Below are positions 1 to 8,338 of a stretch of 30,398 nt of DNA, piece by piece. The DNA is from JAHDDY01 sp964549375. GTDB lineage: Bacteria > Pseudomonadota > Alphaproteobacteria > Rhodobacterales > Rhodobacteraceae. The stretch covers positions 1-30,398 of the forward strand of contig CAZJWF010000030.1 of the NCBI GenBank assembly GCA_964549375.1, written 5' to 3'. Made by a program: the position numbers and the translations under genes. Numbering within the stretch: position 1 is the first letter of the stretch; every line of letters begins with the position of its first letter. Under the pieces are notes generated by a model that had not been told where the DNA came from, did not search any database, and saw only the letters and a program-made list of their open reading frames with translations.

Positions 1-1738
1 TTTCTTGTACAGGCGTCACGCCTAAGATTCGCAATCCGTTGGAAATTGTGATTGCAGTACACCGAATCAGCGCCAAAAGAGCCCTTGTTGCAACGTCATT
101 ACCCTCCTGAACGAAGCGCAACTCCGGTGTTTTCGCGCCTAAATTGTATAGAGAGTGAAATTCCGACGCGAGATCGTACAAATAGAAGGCAATCCGGTGC
201 GGTTCATGATTTTCCGCCGCTCCGCGCACTTGACGAGGCCATTCAGCGATCTTTTTCACCAAACTTAACGCGGCCTCATGTTTGATGGAGGACAGATCGG
301 CTTGAGCAAGCGACGGGTCATCCAACCCATCTAAGCCGACTTCATCAGCCGCCTTTCGCATCGCCGAGCAAATTCGAGCATGGGCATATTGAACGTAATA
401 GACGGGGTTGTCTTTCGACTGTTCTTTCACCTTTGCGAAGTCGAAATCGAGTGGCGCATCGTTTTTGCGGGTCAGCATCGAGAACCGCGTGACGTCCGGC
501 CCCACCATATCAATCACGTCTTTCAACGTAACAAAGGTGCCCGCCCGCTTGGACATTTTGAACTCTTCGCCGTTCTCGTAGAGCTTCACAAGCTGCGTCA
601 GTTTGATATCGAGGCGATCATCCCCCGATAGCGCCTTACAAGCCGCTTTCATCCGCTTCACATACCCACCGTGATCCGCGCCAAACACATCGATCAGCTC
701 ATCGGCGCGTTGCAGCTTGTCAAAGTGATAGGCAATATCGGGCGCAAAATACGTCCACGACCCATCAGACTTCTTGATCGGGCGATCCACATCGTCACCG
801 AATTCCGAAGACTTAAACAGGGTTTGCTCGCGCGGCTCCCAATCCTCGGGTTTTTTGCCCTTCGGTGGCTCCAGAATGCCTTGATAGATCAGACCTTTTG
901 CATCGAGCGCCGCAATCGCGTCTTCGATCACGCCTTTGCCGTAGAGTGACTTCTCGGAATAGAACTCGTCCATCACCACGCCGACCGAGGCCAAATCCGC
1001 GCGGATCAAGTCCATCATCGCATCGGTGGCAAAGTTCCGCACATCCAGCAGCCAGTCTTCCTCAGGCTTATCGAGCAAGCTATCGCCCCACTTCTCGACC
1101 ATCGCTTTACCGACTGGGATCAAATAGTCGCCGGGATATAGCCCCTCCCCCATTTCCGGCGCGTGGCCCAAGGCTTCACGGTACCGCTGGAACGCAGACC
1201 GCGCGAGGGTATCAACCTGCGAGCCTCCGTCATTGATGTAATACTCGCGCGTGACTTTATAGCCTGCGAATTCCAACAAGGACGCAAGCGCATCGCCGAA
1301 AATCGCCCCGCGCGTATGACCCACATGCAGAGGCCCCGTAGGGTTGGCCGAGACATATTCGACATTCACATGCCGCCCCGTCCCAATCTCTGATTTGCCG
1401 AAATCGTCGCCCTGCGCCAACGCATCGCGCACGCGCTCCCGCCAAAAGCCTTCGGACAATCGCAAATTCATAAAGCCGGGACCAGCGACCTCAGCCGTAT
1501 CGACCCGAGGGTCTTCGGCAAGGATCGCCGCGAGCGCTGTTGCAATCTCTCGCGGGTTCTTTTTCGCGGGCTTGGCAACGGCCATCGCTGCATTGGACGC
1601 AATATCCCCGTGGCTCGCATCACGAGGCGGCTCGGCGGTGACGCCTCGTGTTTCCAATCCTTCGGGCAAGGTGCCATTTGCCACCAGCGAGTCGAGCGCG
1701 GCGAGAATGGTGGTCCGAAACTCAGCAAAAATATCCAT
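1..1738 (-). CDS. argS: Arginyl-tRNA synthetase, 3' end cut by window edge
   Basis: Class I aminoacyl-tRNA synthetase that charges tRNA-Arg with arginine in the cytoplasm. The start is ATG at 1738 and about 579 codons are present. The frame is still open at position 2, ending in a stretch like the usual ArgS C-terminus, so only a few residues are missing. The N-terminal additional domain covers about residues 1-110. The HIGH-type signature HVGHTRGA is at about 138-145, with the family-typical VEYVSANPTGPLH just before it. The KMSKRAG loop is at about 393-399, and the anticodon-binding helical domain forms the last third. In many alphaproteobacteria argS lies beside dgt and erpA; here those two genes are 8 kb away. 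It is divergent from the 2OG oxygenase-like gene, with about 118 bases between the starts. The identification is secure. Confidence 0.97.
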   Translation of the reverse strand, partial: MDIFAEFRTTILAALDSLVANGTLPEGLETRGVTAEPPRDASHGDIASNAAMAVAKPAKKNPREIATALAAILAEDPRVDTAEVAGPGFMNLRLSEGFWRERVRDALAQGDDFGKSEIGTGRHVNVEYVSANPTGPLHVGHTRGAIFGDALASLLEFAGYKVTREYYINDGGSQVDTLARSAFQRYREALGHAPEMGEGLYPGDYLIPVGKAMVEKWGDSLLDKPEEDWLLDVRNFATDAMMDLIRADLASVGVVMDEFYSEKSLYGKGVIEDAIAALDAKGLIYQGILEPPKGKKPEDWEPREQTLFKSSEFGDDVDRPIKKSDGSWTYFAPDIAYHFDKLQRADELIDVFGADHGGYVKRMKAACKALSGDDRLDIKLTQLVKLYENGEEFKMSKRAGTFVTLKDVIDMVGPDVTRFSMLTRKNDAPLDFDFAKVKEQSKDNPVYYVQYAHARICSAMRKAADEVGLDGLDDPSLAQADLSSIKHEAALSLVKKIAEWPRQVRGAAENHEPHRIAFYLYDLASEFHSLYNLGAKTPELRFVQEGNDVATRALLALIRCTAITISNGLRILGVTPVQE

Positions 1739-1856
1739 AGCGTCCTCAAAAGCGTGATGCGCGAGAGGTACGGGCGTGTGCTGCGCCTGTCAAAGACTGC
1801 GTGATCGGCCCAGCTCCGCCTTTGCATTTGGGGCGATTTCGCTTTAACTCCCGACC

Positions 1857-2537
1857 ATGCCTTTAATGCCTCAAAAAACCGCGTCACAGAAACAGGCTCC
1901 CGGCGGACCGCAAGTCCAGATCAGGAATTTGTTCCCGACACCGATTGCAATATTTGCCGTGCCGAACGCGGAAAAGATCAACGCCGCATTGGAGGCGAAG
2001 ATTGTTGAGAGGGAAAAAGCTGTCACCAGCGTCCATCACTCCAACTGGGGCGGCTGGCAATCGCCGACTGATTTCCCGGATTGGTGCGGCGAAGAGGGAA
2101 AGCAGGTTCTTTCAATCGCCCAGCAAATCGCGACGAGCCTCACATGCGACCGCGTCGGAAAGCCGGTCAACGTCAACTGGCGGATGAACGCGTGGGCCAA
2201 TGTGAACCGCTTGGGCCAGGGCAACGAGTTCCATACCCATCCCGGTGCGTACTGGTCAGCGACCTATTACGTCCGCGATGGCGGGGCGGGTTCAGACCCG
2301 TCACTGGGCGGCGAATTTGAAATCCAAGACCCCAGAGGCGTTGGACCGGCCATGCTGGCCCCCGAATTGGCGATTAAGACACCGGGCGGCCAATCGGTCG
2401 GGGCAAACGAGATGGTACGTCCTACTGCTGGAAATCTGGTCATGTTTCCCTCATGGCTCAGCCACGGCGTCCGGCCCTATACTGGCAAGGATGTGCGGAT
2501 TTCTATCGCCTTGAACCTAACACCTGCGTCGAACTGA
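1857..2537 (+). CDS. TIGR02466-type putative 2OG-Fe(II) oxygenase
   Basis: 226 aa, cytoplasmic, no signal peptide. The fold signature matches the small TIGR02466/2OG-FeII_Oxy_5 family: NLFPTPIAIF at 24-33, an FHTHPGAYWSATYYV strand at 125-139 (His126 and His128 are candidate iron ligands), and the distal SHGVRPY at 202-208, followed by Arg214 in VRISIALNL. These would supply the second histidine and the 2-oxoglutarate-binding Arg of a double-stranded beta helix. Members are proposed to be Fe(II)/2-oxoglutarate oxygenases, but I know of no established substrate. The start is ATG 1857 with a weak ribosome site; ATG 1866 is also possible. It is followed after 16 nt by a small unknown gene that is probably co-transcribed. 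The family call is fairly sure; the activity is inferred from motifs. Confidence 0.8.
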   Translation: MPLMPQKTASQKQAPGGPQVQIRNLFPTPIAIFAVPNAEKINAALEAKIVEREKAVTSVHHSNWGGWQSPTDFPDWCGEEGKQVLSIAQQIATSLTCDRVGKPVNVNWRMNAWANVNRLGQGNEFHTHPGAYWSATYYVRDGGAGSDPSLGGEFEIQDPRGVGPAMLAPELAIKTPGGQSVGANEMVRPTAGNLVMFPSWLSHGVRPYTGKDVRISIALNLTPASN

Positions 2538-2553
2538 CGGACAGGTCTCTCGC

Positions 2554-2859
2554 GTGGCCCGCAAAGATCGTCCCCACACGCCCGATGGCCGATACCTCGT
2601 CTCGCGCGGCGTATTGAAACGCTGCACCAATCCTCATTTAGATGACAGCACGCGGCGCAAAGCGATCAAGACACTGATGCAGGCCCGAATGACCCAAGAT
2701 GCTCAGGCCGTCCTCAATTCGAAAGTCGCGCTGGGCGAAGCTGGACCCGTTTGGTGGGAGGATGGCGCGCCCGATTTCAGCGGAAAGCACCCCGCCGATA
2801 CGCCTTATGCGGCATGGTGGCACGCGCTGCCCGAAACGATCCAGATGTCAGGGCAATAA
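2554..2859 (+). CDS. Small hypothetical protein downstream of the 2OG oxygenase-like gene
   Basis: 101 aa, GTG start, 16 nt after the stop of the oxygenase-like gene and in the same direction, so probably one transcript. The protein is basic at the N-terminus (MARKDRPHTPDGRYLVSRG), has a helical stretch at about 33-57 (DSTRRKAIKTLMQARMTQD), and ends in a Trp-rich segment (VWWEDGAPDF, YAAWWHALPE). No signal peptide or membrane segment is visible. I do not recognise the family. The composition and regular Trp/Gly/Pro distribution look like a real protein, not an antisense shadow. Its linkage suggests a partner or substrate of the oxygenase, but that is only inference. Confidence 0.6.
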   Translation: MARKDRPHTPDGRYLVSRGVLKRCTNPHLDDSTRRKAIKTLMQARMTQDAQAVLNSKVALGEAGPVWWEDGAPDFSGKHPADTPYAAWWHALPETIQMSGQ

Positions 2860-2985
2860 AGCACGATGCGGCGGCCCCATCCGCCAGCGCCCCCTGCCGA
2901 GATTTCGGGAGGAGGTGAGATGAACCCACAAGATACTACTTCCACGCTTTCCATCCTCGCCGAGCATCGCCCCAGCGATCCAGTT

Positions 2986-3531
2986 CTATGCGCGAAGGGA
3001 AAACTGGTCCCTCGGAATAAATCTGAGCGTACCTGCGAACATATCAGGCGGACGCTCAATACAGTTTGCGGGCAAGTGCCAATCATGAACCGACGCGGCG
3101 CAGCACAGATCAAAACGAACCGAAAGTTGTCTGCCAGCACCCCGGCATTGTCTCGCAATCCGGCGGAGCAGGCGCAACGCATGGCGCGGTAAATCCCCCA
3201 ACACCAAACGCAAAACCCGCAACCTCTGACGACAGTCGATCAACGAAACGTCAGCCTCGTCCGAATTCCATTCCGGTGCGAAAGGCATCGCGATCTGGCT
3301 GCGTTTCACATCAAGGCCGCATTGACCCGCCATCAGGCAGGCTTGCGTGACCACCAAATACTGCACCGCCGCCTCTGCACGGGACAACACAGACTCAACA
3401 AAGCCTAAAACCCAATCCGAGAACTGGCGCGACACCGGGCCGACCGCCAGAACCCCCAGCAAGACAACCAACCCCGCGACAATGCGGAGCAGCCTGTGCC
3501 GCTGAGTTTCTAGGGTCCGTTCGATGTCCAT
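2986..3531 (-). CDS. Hypothetical membrane protein
   Basis: 181 aa, ATG 3531. A basic N-terminus (MDIERTLETQRHRLLR) is followed by one clear hydrophobic segment at about 15-33 (LLRIVAGLVVLLGVLAVGP) and an amphipathic region, with several cysteines in the middle and C-terminal part (QACLMAGQC, DLCCAA). The first 110 residues have convincing membrane-protein composition. The last 70 are less convincing because they overlap a plus-strand frame (2920-3192) with a strong ribosome site. No family recognised. It is the last gene of the minus-strand series, 161 nt after DUF1499, so it may have its own promoter. Existence is moderately likely; the C-terminal extent is uncertain. Confidence 0.5.
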   Translation of the reverse strand: MDIERTLETQRHRLLRIVAGLVVLLGVLAVGPVSRQFSDWVLGFVESVLSRAEAAVQYLVVTQACLMAGQCGLDVKRSQIAMPFAPEWNSDEADVSLIDCRQRLRVLRLVLGDLPRHALRLLRRIARQCRGAGRQLSVRFDLCCAASVHDWHLPANCIERPPDMFAGTLRFIPRDQFSLRA

Positions 3532-3692
3532 GTCGTCTGTTGCCTTTCGTTTGATTCGGTAAAGGCATACAAGAACTAAAAGTGAACATAAATCAAGAAG
3601 AATCCGACCGCGCGCTCTGAGTACCCACGCATCAACCCCCTCGCATTAAAATTGGACTCGCCCCGTCGCCTGTATCACGGACCGCCCATCTT

Positions 3693-4136
3693 TCAGGAAG
3701 ACGCCGCCAAACCGCGCTTCAAACCGCCAATCAGCGCCTCGACTCGCGCTTTATTCGCCCCAAGGTCGCTGACACCAAAACGAGAGCGCGAAAAAATCGT
3801 CACCCGTGACGTGTCGGCGTTTTCTTCCTCAATACGAACCGAGATATAATCGGGGTAGCCAACCATCGGCGTGCGCGCGATCACTGTCACAAAGCCAGTT
3901 TCGAAACTTCCTGCCAGAACCTCGCCCACAATCAGACGTTCAAGTAACCCGGCCACAGCCTTCCGATCACCGCCGACGCTCGCACGGCCAATATATTGAT
4001 TGAGTGGATCGACCTCTTGCACAGCGGCAGGGTCGACATGCCATTTTGCCGGATCATGCGGCGCAACGCGGACATAGAGCAGACCAACAACTGCGAGCAC
4101 AACCATTGCGACGAGGCTAATGACGATCCACCTCAC
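3693..4136 (-). CDS. DUF1499 family membrane-anchored protein
   Basis: 147 aa. The GTG start at 4136 overlaps the TGA of the GNAT gene by 4 nt (GTGA), suggesting translational coupling. An N-terminal membrane anchor covers about residues 3-22 (WIVISLVAMVVLAVVGLLYV). Next comes the RVAPHDPAKWHVDP segment that is characteristic of alphaproteobacterial DUF1499 proteins, then the family core with TGFVTVIARTPMVGYPDYISVRI and the closing SRFGVSDLGANKARVEALI. DUF1499 proteins have no established biochemical function. The soluble domain is predicted to face the periplasm. Third member of ispG-GNAT-DUF1499. Confidence 0.82.
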   Translation of the reverse strand: MRWIVISLVAMVVLAVVGLLYVRVAPHDPAKWHVDPAAVQEVDPLNQYIGRASVGGDRKAVAGLLERLIVGEVLAGSFETGFVTVIARTPMVGYPDYISVRIEEENADTSRVTIFSRSRFGVSDLGANKARVEALIGGLKRGLAASS

Positions 4137-4720
4137 GGTAAGTCTTTGCCCAACAGCAGCATCTTGCCATGCCGTGCCATTCGTGGGTGCGGCGCAATTT
4201 CAGCGTCGCCGCGCTCCGTAAATCCCATCCCATAATAAAGGCTAAGCGCCGCTTCATTATCGGCCCAGACAATCAGGGTCAGCAGCGATAAGTCGGCTTT
4301 GCGCGTCGCCGCCTCAGCTTCTTTGATCAACGCTTGCGCCACCCCGCGACGCCGCGCCTGAGGCAATACGCCTAGCCGAGCGATGTGAAAGGCATCGTCG
4401 CGCATCAATGGCCGAAGACAGGCAAAATGGGCGTTTCGCTCCTTTGCCTCGCCTTCGTCGTTGCCCCATTCTTTCTTCGCTAAAGCAACGGGATAAGCGC
4501 CCATCGCGCCAATAACTTCGCCGCCATCTTCTGCGACCCATGACCATTGGGTGGAATCGACGCCGCCTTGCTGATAGCGCCAAGATAGGATCGCCCCGAT
4601 GGATGCATCACCGAACAATCCTTCGAGAACAAAGGTCGCGAATTCAGGGGCGGTCATCAACTCGACCACGGCGAGCGAGGTCGAGTCGTCTTCGACGGTG
4701 CGCCGTATTGAATACGTCAC
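4133..4720 (-). CDS. GNAT family N-acetyltransferase
   Basis: 195 aa, GTG start at 4720 overlapping the ispG stop by 4 nt. It is expected to transfer an acetyl group from acetyl-CoA to an amine; the acceptor is unknown. The N-terminal IRRTVEDDSTSLAVVELM is a GNAT strand-helix opening. Motif A is at about 113-135: HIARLGVLPQARRRGVAQALI contains the acetyl-CoA pyrophosphate-binding pattern (R/Q-x-x-G-x-A). Motif B follows as LTLIVWADNEAALSLYYGMGF, with the usual Asn-x-x-Ala and Tyr-x-x-x-Gly-Phe. An internal insertion at about 80-105 is charged. It is cytoplasmic and coupled by overlaps to both ispG and DUF1499. The fold is sure; substrate and physiological role are unknown. Confidence 0.88.
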   Translation of the reverse strand: MTYSIRRTVEDDSTSLAVVELMTAPEFATFVLEGLFGDASIGAILSWRYQQGGVDSTQWSWVAEDGGEVIGAMGAYPVALAKKEWGNDEGEAKERNAHFACLRPLMRDDAFHIARLGVLPQARRRGVAQALIKEAEAATRKADLSLLTLIVWADNEAALSLYYGMGFTERGDAEIAPHPRMARHGKMLLLGKDLP

Positions 4721-5847
4721 TCGGCGGCTATTTCCGCCGCTTCAGCGCGCTCGCGCTCAATCTCGACCGCTTTTTCTTCGACCAAGCCGACGATGTGATC
4801 AATCATATCGTCATTTTGGACTTTGTGATCTTGCAAGCCGGACAGATAAACCATGCCACTGCCCGCACCGCCTCCCGTAAACCCAATATCGGTTTGCGAC
4901 GCTTCGCCCGGACCATTCACAACACAACCAATAATCGACAGAGACATTGGCGTCTGAATATGCGCGAGCTTTTCTTCGAGGATCGACACCGTCTTGATCA
5001 CGTCAAATCCCTGACGTGCACAGGATGGGCAGGAAATAATATTCACGCCCCGGTGCCGCAAACCAAGCGATTTGAGCATTTCAAATCCGACACGCACCTC
5101 TTCGACAGGGTCGGCTGACAACGACACACGCAGCGTATCCCCGACACCAGCCCAAAGCAGATTCCCCATACCAATGGAGGACTTCACAGTGCCAGAACTC
5201 AGCCCACCCGCTTCGGTTATGCCAAGATGCAGCGGATGATCGCACGCTTCGGCAAGCCCATGATATGCGGCGACCGCCAAAAACACGTCCGACGCCTTCA
5301 CACTGATCTTGAATTCGTGGAAGTCATTGTCCTGCAAAATTTTCGCGTGTTCCAGCGCGCTCTCGACCATCGCTTCAGGGCAAGGTTCGGCGTATTTTTC
5401 CAGCAGGTGCTTTTCGAGCGATCCCGCATTCACGCCAATCCGCATCGAACAACCGTTGTCTTTGGCTGCCTTGATGACCTCACGCACGCGGTCTTCGGAT
5501 CCGATATTGCCGGGATTGATCCGCAGGCACGCCGCGCCCGCCTCCGCCGCTTCGATTCCACGTTTGTAGTGAAAATGGATGTCCGCCACGATGGGCACAT
5601 CAACTTCGCGGACAATTTCGGACAAGGCCGCTGTTGATGCCTCGTCAGGGCAAGAGACCCGAACGATGTCTGCACCAGCCTCGCTGCACGCCATGACCTG
5701 CTCAATCGTCGCTTTCGGATCCGAGGTCAGCGTATTGGTCATTGTCTGGACGGAAATCGGCGCATCTCCGCCGACGAGCACGTCACCGACAGAGATTTGG
5801 CGGCTTTTCCGGCGTTCTACGTCGCGCCAGGGCCGAATGCTGGTCAT
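4717..5847 (-). CDS. ispG: 4-hydroxy-3-methylbut-2-en-1-yl diphosphate synthase (IspG/GcpE)
   Basis: 376 aa from ATG 5847. That start has a GGAG ribosome site 6 nt upstream, so I prefer it to an in-frame TTG at 5865. The enzyme is a [4Fe-4S] protein that reductively converts methylerythritol cyclodiphosphate to HMBPP in the MEP isoprenoid pathway. A TIM-barrel N-domain contains VQTMTNTLTSD and LRINPGNIG. The C-terminal Fe-S domain has Cys273 and Cys276 in SCPSCARQG, Cys308 in GCVVNGPGEA, and Glu315 as the fourth ligand. The length is typical of the short bacterial form. It lies downstream of the rodZ-like gene, a conserved pairing also seen in E. coli, and overlaps the GNAT gene. The C-terminal tail is Ala/Glu-rich. 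Confidence 0.97.
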   Translation of the reverse strand: MTSIRPWRDVERRKSRQISVGDVLVGGDAPISVQTMTNTLTSDPKATIEQVMACSEAGADIVRVSCPDEASTAALSEIVREVDVPIVADIHFHYKRGIEAAEAGAACLRINPGNIGSEDRVREVIKAAKDNGCSMRIGVNAGSLEKHLLEKYAEPCPEAMVESALEHAKILQDNDFHEFKISVKASDVFLAVAAYHGLAEACDHPLHLGITEAGGLSSGTVKSSIGMGNLLWAGVGDTLRVSLSADPVEEVRVGFEMLKSLGLRHRGVNIISCPSCARQGFDVIKTVSILEEKLAHIQTPMSLSIIGCVVNGPGEASQTDIGFTGGGAGSGMVYLSGLQDHKVQNDDMIDHIVGLVEEKAVEIERERAEAAEIAAE

Positions 5848-5944
5848 CTCGTTCTCCAGTGTCAATTTTTCCAGACAGTAACACCCTGTTCTTATTTCGT
5901 CATTCGCTGAAACAAATATACGATAGAAAAGAACTTACCTGCCT

Positions 5945-7504
5945 TTATTGAACCAGAGACGCCGCCTGCGAAAGTGTAAAGCTTGCGCGCACTGCGCCCG
6001 GATTCAGCACAACGTTTCGCATCACCGCGCCGTTGGAGCCAAGCGGTCCAAATCTTAACCCGTCCACTTCGATAAACAAGCCGCCCGCATTGCCAGTCTT
6101 GAGGCGCAACCCTTGTTGCTCTGGGATATTATAGGCCTCACCGGGCGAGAGGATGCCGGTATAGGCCACATTCCCAATCGCATCGGTCACTTGCACCCAC
6201 GTATCCGCACCAGCAACCAGTGCAAACCGTCGCGGTGCCTGTTGCGGCTGAACGGGGTCGAGTGAACTCGGCTGGCCATCAATCACAACTGGGCCGATGC
6301 CAAATTGAGGCGTGGCCGGTTCTGCCGTCGAGAGCGCGGCAACCTGCGTTTCTTGAAACTGAACTGCTGGCGCGCTTTCGGTTTGGTCACTCACACTCGT
6401 AGCTGAACCATCATCCGTGTCGGTCAAAATATCGGCCGTCTCAATCGCTGCAGTTTCAATCTGTTGCGCTTCGACCGCATCAGCCTCCGCCACATCTGTT
6501 TCAGTCAACCCAGTGCTCGCCCCGCCAAGTGCCTCACGAGCGGCGGCGGCAATGCGGCTGGCATCAACACCCGTCGGCGGCGTATCATTCGCGCCTGACG
6601 ACGACCAACGCGACAGATTTGGCTTTTCGTCTTCATCATCCGATGCGTCTGCCCGCAGCAGGCCAGCCTCTTCAGGTTCGATTTCCGAAACAGGGCCATC
6701 CGCCGGTTCAACGGCAGGCGGCTTGGCACGCCAATAGGGGGTATTTCCGCTACGCGCATAGGCCAGCGAGTCTGGACGCCCCGTACTGGTCTCTTCGCCC
6801 ACCAGATCAGGGGCTGCCTCGGCAACCTCCACCTCTTCCTTAGGCGCGTCGGCAGGTTTCGCGGCTGGCTCGTCTTCAGCCTCAGCAACATCGGTTTTTT
6901 TCGGGGTATTTGCCACACGGGTCGAGCGCGTTCGCGTTGCCCGTTCCGTTTTGTCTCTTTCAACAGCAGCGGTTGGCGATCCAGTCGACTGTGCCTCTCC
7001 GCCAAACTGCGCCGGAATCAATCCGGCATCTCGCGCAGCCACAAAGCCCGTATATCCGCCAAACCCGACACCTGCGACCAATAGTAACGGCATCGCCGCC
7101 GCAACACCCCGGCCTAACGCCGCAAAAAAGCCGCGCCGGGGTTCTGAGCTTAAACTGCTTGTCAGCGAGTTCGTGTTCTTGGCACCCGGCATCGGCGCAA
7201 CGGTTGCGATCCGAGTCGTCGGCGCGGTTAAGCCCTGTTCAGAAGCAAAGCGACGAACGGAATCCGCTGGGTCCAAACCCAAATACGTCGCGTAATTTCT
7301 CAAAAAGCCATCCGTATACGCGCGACTTGGCAAAGCGACGGTATCGCCATCCTCAATCGCCTCAATATACTTAGCTTTGATACGCAAGTCAGATTCGACC
7401 TGCTCAACACTGACACCCGCAGACGTGCGGGTGTTCCGGAATATATCGCCCAGCGTTTGTGCCGAGCCTGTTTCTGGCGGATAACCGCCTTGATCGACCG
7501 TCAT
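5945..7504 (-). CDS. rodZ: RodZ-like cytoskeletal membrane protein (HTH_25 plus DUF4115)
   Basis: 519 aa from ATG 7504; a GTG two codons upstream is also possible. Residues 18-92 form an Xre-like helix-turn-helix of the RodZ type (LGDIFRNTRTSAGVSVEQVE, then the conserved IKAKYIEAIEDGD and PSRAYTDGFLRNYATYLGLD). A basic juxtamembrane patch and one membrane helix follow at about 132-155. A long acidic, Pro/Ala/Glu-rich periplasmic linker (about 165-415) leads to a C-terminal beta domain (DUF4115) at about 425-500 (WVQVTDAIGNVAYTGIL, RLKTGNAGGLFIEVDG). RodZ links MreB filaments to the periplasmic elongation machinery. It is about 180 residues longer than E. coli RodZ because of the linker. Located 97 nt upstream of ispG. 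Confidence 0.88.
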   Translation of the reverse strand: MTVDQGGYPPETGSAQTLGDIFRNTRTSAGVSVEQVESDLRIKAKYIEAIEDGDTVALPSRAYTDGFLRNYATYLGLDPADSVRRFASEQGLTAPTTRIATVAPMPGAKNTNSLTSSLSSEPRRGFFAALGRGVAAAMPLLLVAGVGFGGYTGFVAARDAGLIPAQFGGEAQSTGSPTAAVERDKTERATRTRSTRVANTPKKTDVAEAEDEPAAKPADAPKEEVEVAEAAPDLVGEETSTGRPDSLAYARSGNTPYWRAKPPAVEPADGPVSEIEPEEAGLLRADASDDEDEKPNLSRWSSSGANDTPPTGVDASRIAAAAREALGGASTGLTETDVAEADAVEAQQIETAAIETADILTDTDDGSATSVSDQTESAPAVQFQETQVAALSTAEPATPQFGIGPVVIDGQPSSLDPVQPQQAPRRFALVAGADTWVQVTDAIGNVAYTGILSPGEAYNIPEQQGLRLKTGNAGGLFIEVDGLRFGPLGSNGAVMRNVVLNPGAVRASFTLSQAASLVQ

Positions 7505-7595
7505 ATTCACGCCTGTTAGATGATTGCTCGATTATGGTTTTTTTACACAGTAATCCAGCGACTCTCAGGACACAACGACCTTTCTGCGCGTATCC

Positions 7596-7610
7596 TCTAA
7601 ACGTGAGTTA
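7596..7610. promoter_or_regulatory. CTAAACGT element upstream of the rodZ-like gene
   Basis: Contains CTCTAAACGTGAG (7595-7607), with 3-nt palindromic ends, about 92 nt upstream of the rodZ-like ATG. It shares CTAAACGT with elements upstream of the MarR gene (8277-8284), the XRE gene (9105-9112, opposite strand) and the FadL gene (23689-23696, opposite strand). Inferred binding site; the protein is unknown. Confidence 0.35.
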
Positions 7611-7674
7611 CATTTTACATTGATTCCGCCAAAAATGGGGCGACCCAAAGATCAATTTACAGAGGCGTCCCGCG

Positions 7675-7694
7675 TGCCGAAGCTCGCTCCGGCA
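7675..7694. terminator. Imperfect hairpin after the MarR gene
   Basis: The 9-nt arms TGCCGAAGC and GCTCCGGCA pair with one mismatch around a 2-nt centre, 21 nt beyond the MarR-gene stop. No T-run follows on the minus strand, so a terminator role is weak. Confidence 0.25.
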
Positions 7695-7714
7695 TCGCAT
7701 GACTTTTTCGCCGA

Positions 7715-8224
7715 TCAGTAGATATAGCGAATTTTGTCCGTCCAGAAGCGCTCCAGAGTCCGCATGGACTTCTCCATCTCGCTCAGCTCTTCATGGGTCA
7801 TCGTGCCGCCTTCCATAAAGGCATCGACATGACGATTCCAGAGGTCATTGACGATTTGGCGAACTTCTGACCCTGACTCGGTCAGCTTGATGCGAACAGC
7901 CCGGCGATCAATTGAGCACCGCTCATGACTGATGTACCCGCCTTCGACCAACTTCTTGAGGTTATACGATACGTTCGAACCCTGATAATAACCACGGCTT
8001 TTCAATTCACCAGCCGTCACTTCATTATCGCCGATGTTGAACAGCAACAAAGCTTGTACACTTGTCACATCAATAACGTTCAACCGCTCAAATTCGTCTT
8101 TGATGACGTCAAGCAACAGACGGTGTAGCCGCTCGATATATGAAAGACTGTCCATGTATTGCGCCAACAGGGCTTCGCGTGGACTTGTGTTTGATCCGTC
8201 GACTGTCTGAAGAACTGCGCTCAT
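7715..8224 (-). CDS. ldtR: MarR-family winged-helix regulator, LdtR-like
   Basis: 169 aa, ATG 8224 with a GAGAGGG ribosome site 4 nt upstream. The winged-helix domain covers about 35-140. The block SVQALLLFNIGDNEVTAGELKSRG, followed by GSNVSYNLKKLVE and the wing region IDRRAVRIKLT, closely resembles my memory of LdtR of Rhizobiales and Liberibacter. LdtR is a MarR protein that controls L,D-transpeptidase genes and osmotic tolerance. Here a YcbB-type L,D-transpeptidase lies 12 kb away in the same window, and a RodZ-like gene is immediately downstream. The near-palindrome TCTAA-ACG-TTAGA lies 52-64 nt upstream, a suitable place for autoregulation. The family is sure; the ldtR assignment is by remembered similarity and would need a tree. 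Confidence 0.78.
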   Translation of the reverse strand: MSAVLQTVDGSNTSPREALLAQYMDSLSYIERLHRLLLDVIKDEFERLNVIDVTSVQALLLFNIGDNEVTAGELKSRGYYQGSNVSYNLKKLVEGGYISHERCSIDRRAVRIKLTESGSEVRQIVNDLWNRHVDAFMEGGTMTHEELSEMEKSMRTLERFWTDKIRYIY

Positions 8225-8275
8225 GGTGCCCTCTCGGATTTTGCTAAAAAACTAAGGGCGACTGTCGTCAATTTT

Positions 8276-8288
8276 TCTAAACGTTAGA
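8276..8288. promoter_or_regulatory. Palindromic TCTAA-ACG-TTAGA, candidate MarR operator
   Basis: Perfect 5-bp inverted arms with a 3-nt centre, in the 114-nt gap upstream of the MarR gene and 52 nt from its ATG. MarR proteins usually bind short palindromes near their own promoter. The element includes CTAAACGT, which is shared with three other upstream regions. Confidence 0.4.
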
Positions 8289-8338
8289 TTAATTGTCAGA
8301 CTGCAATCGATGGTAGTTATTAAGAATTTAGGCCAGAT

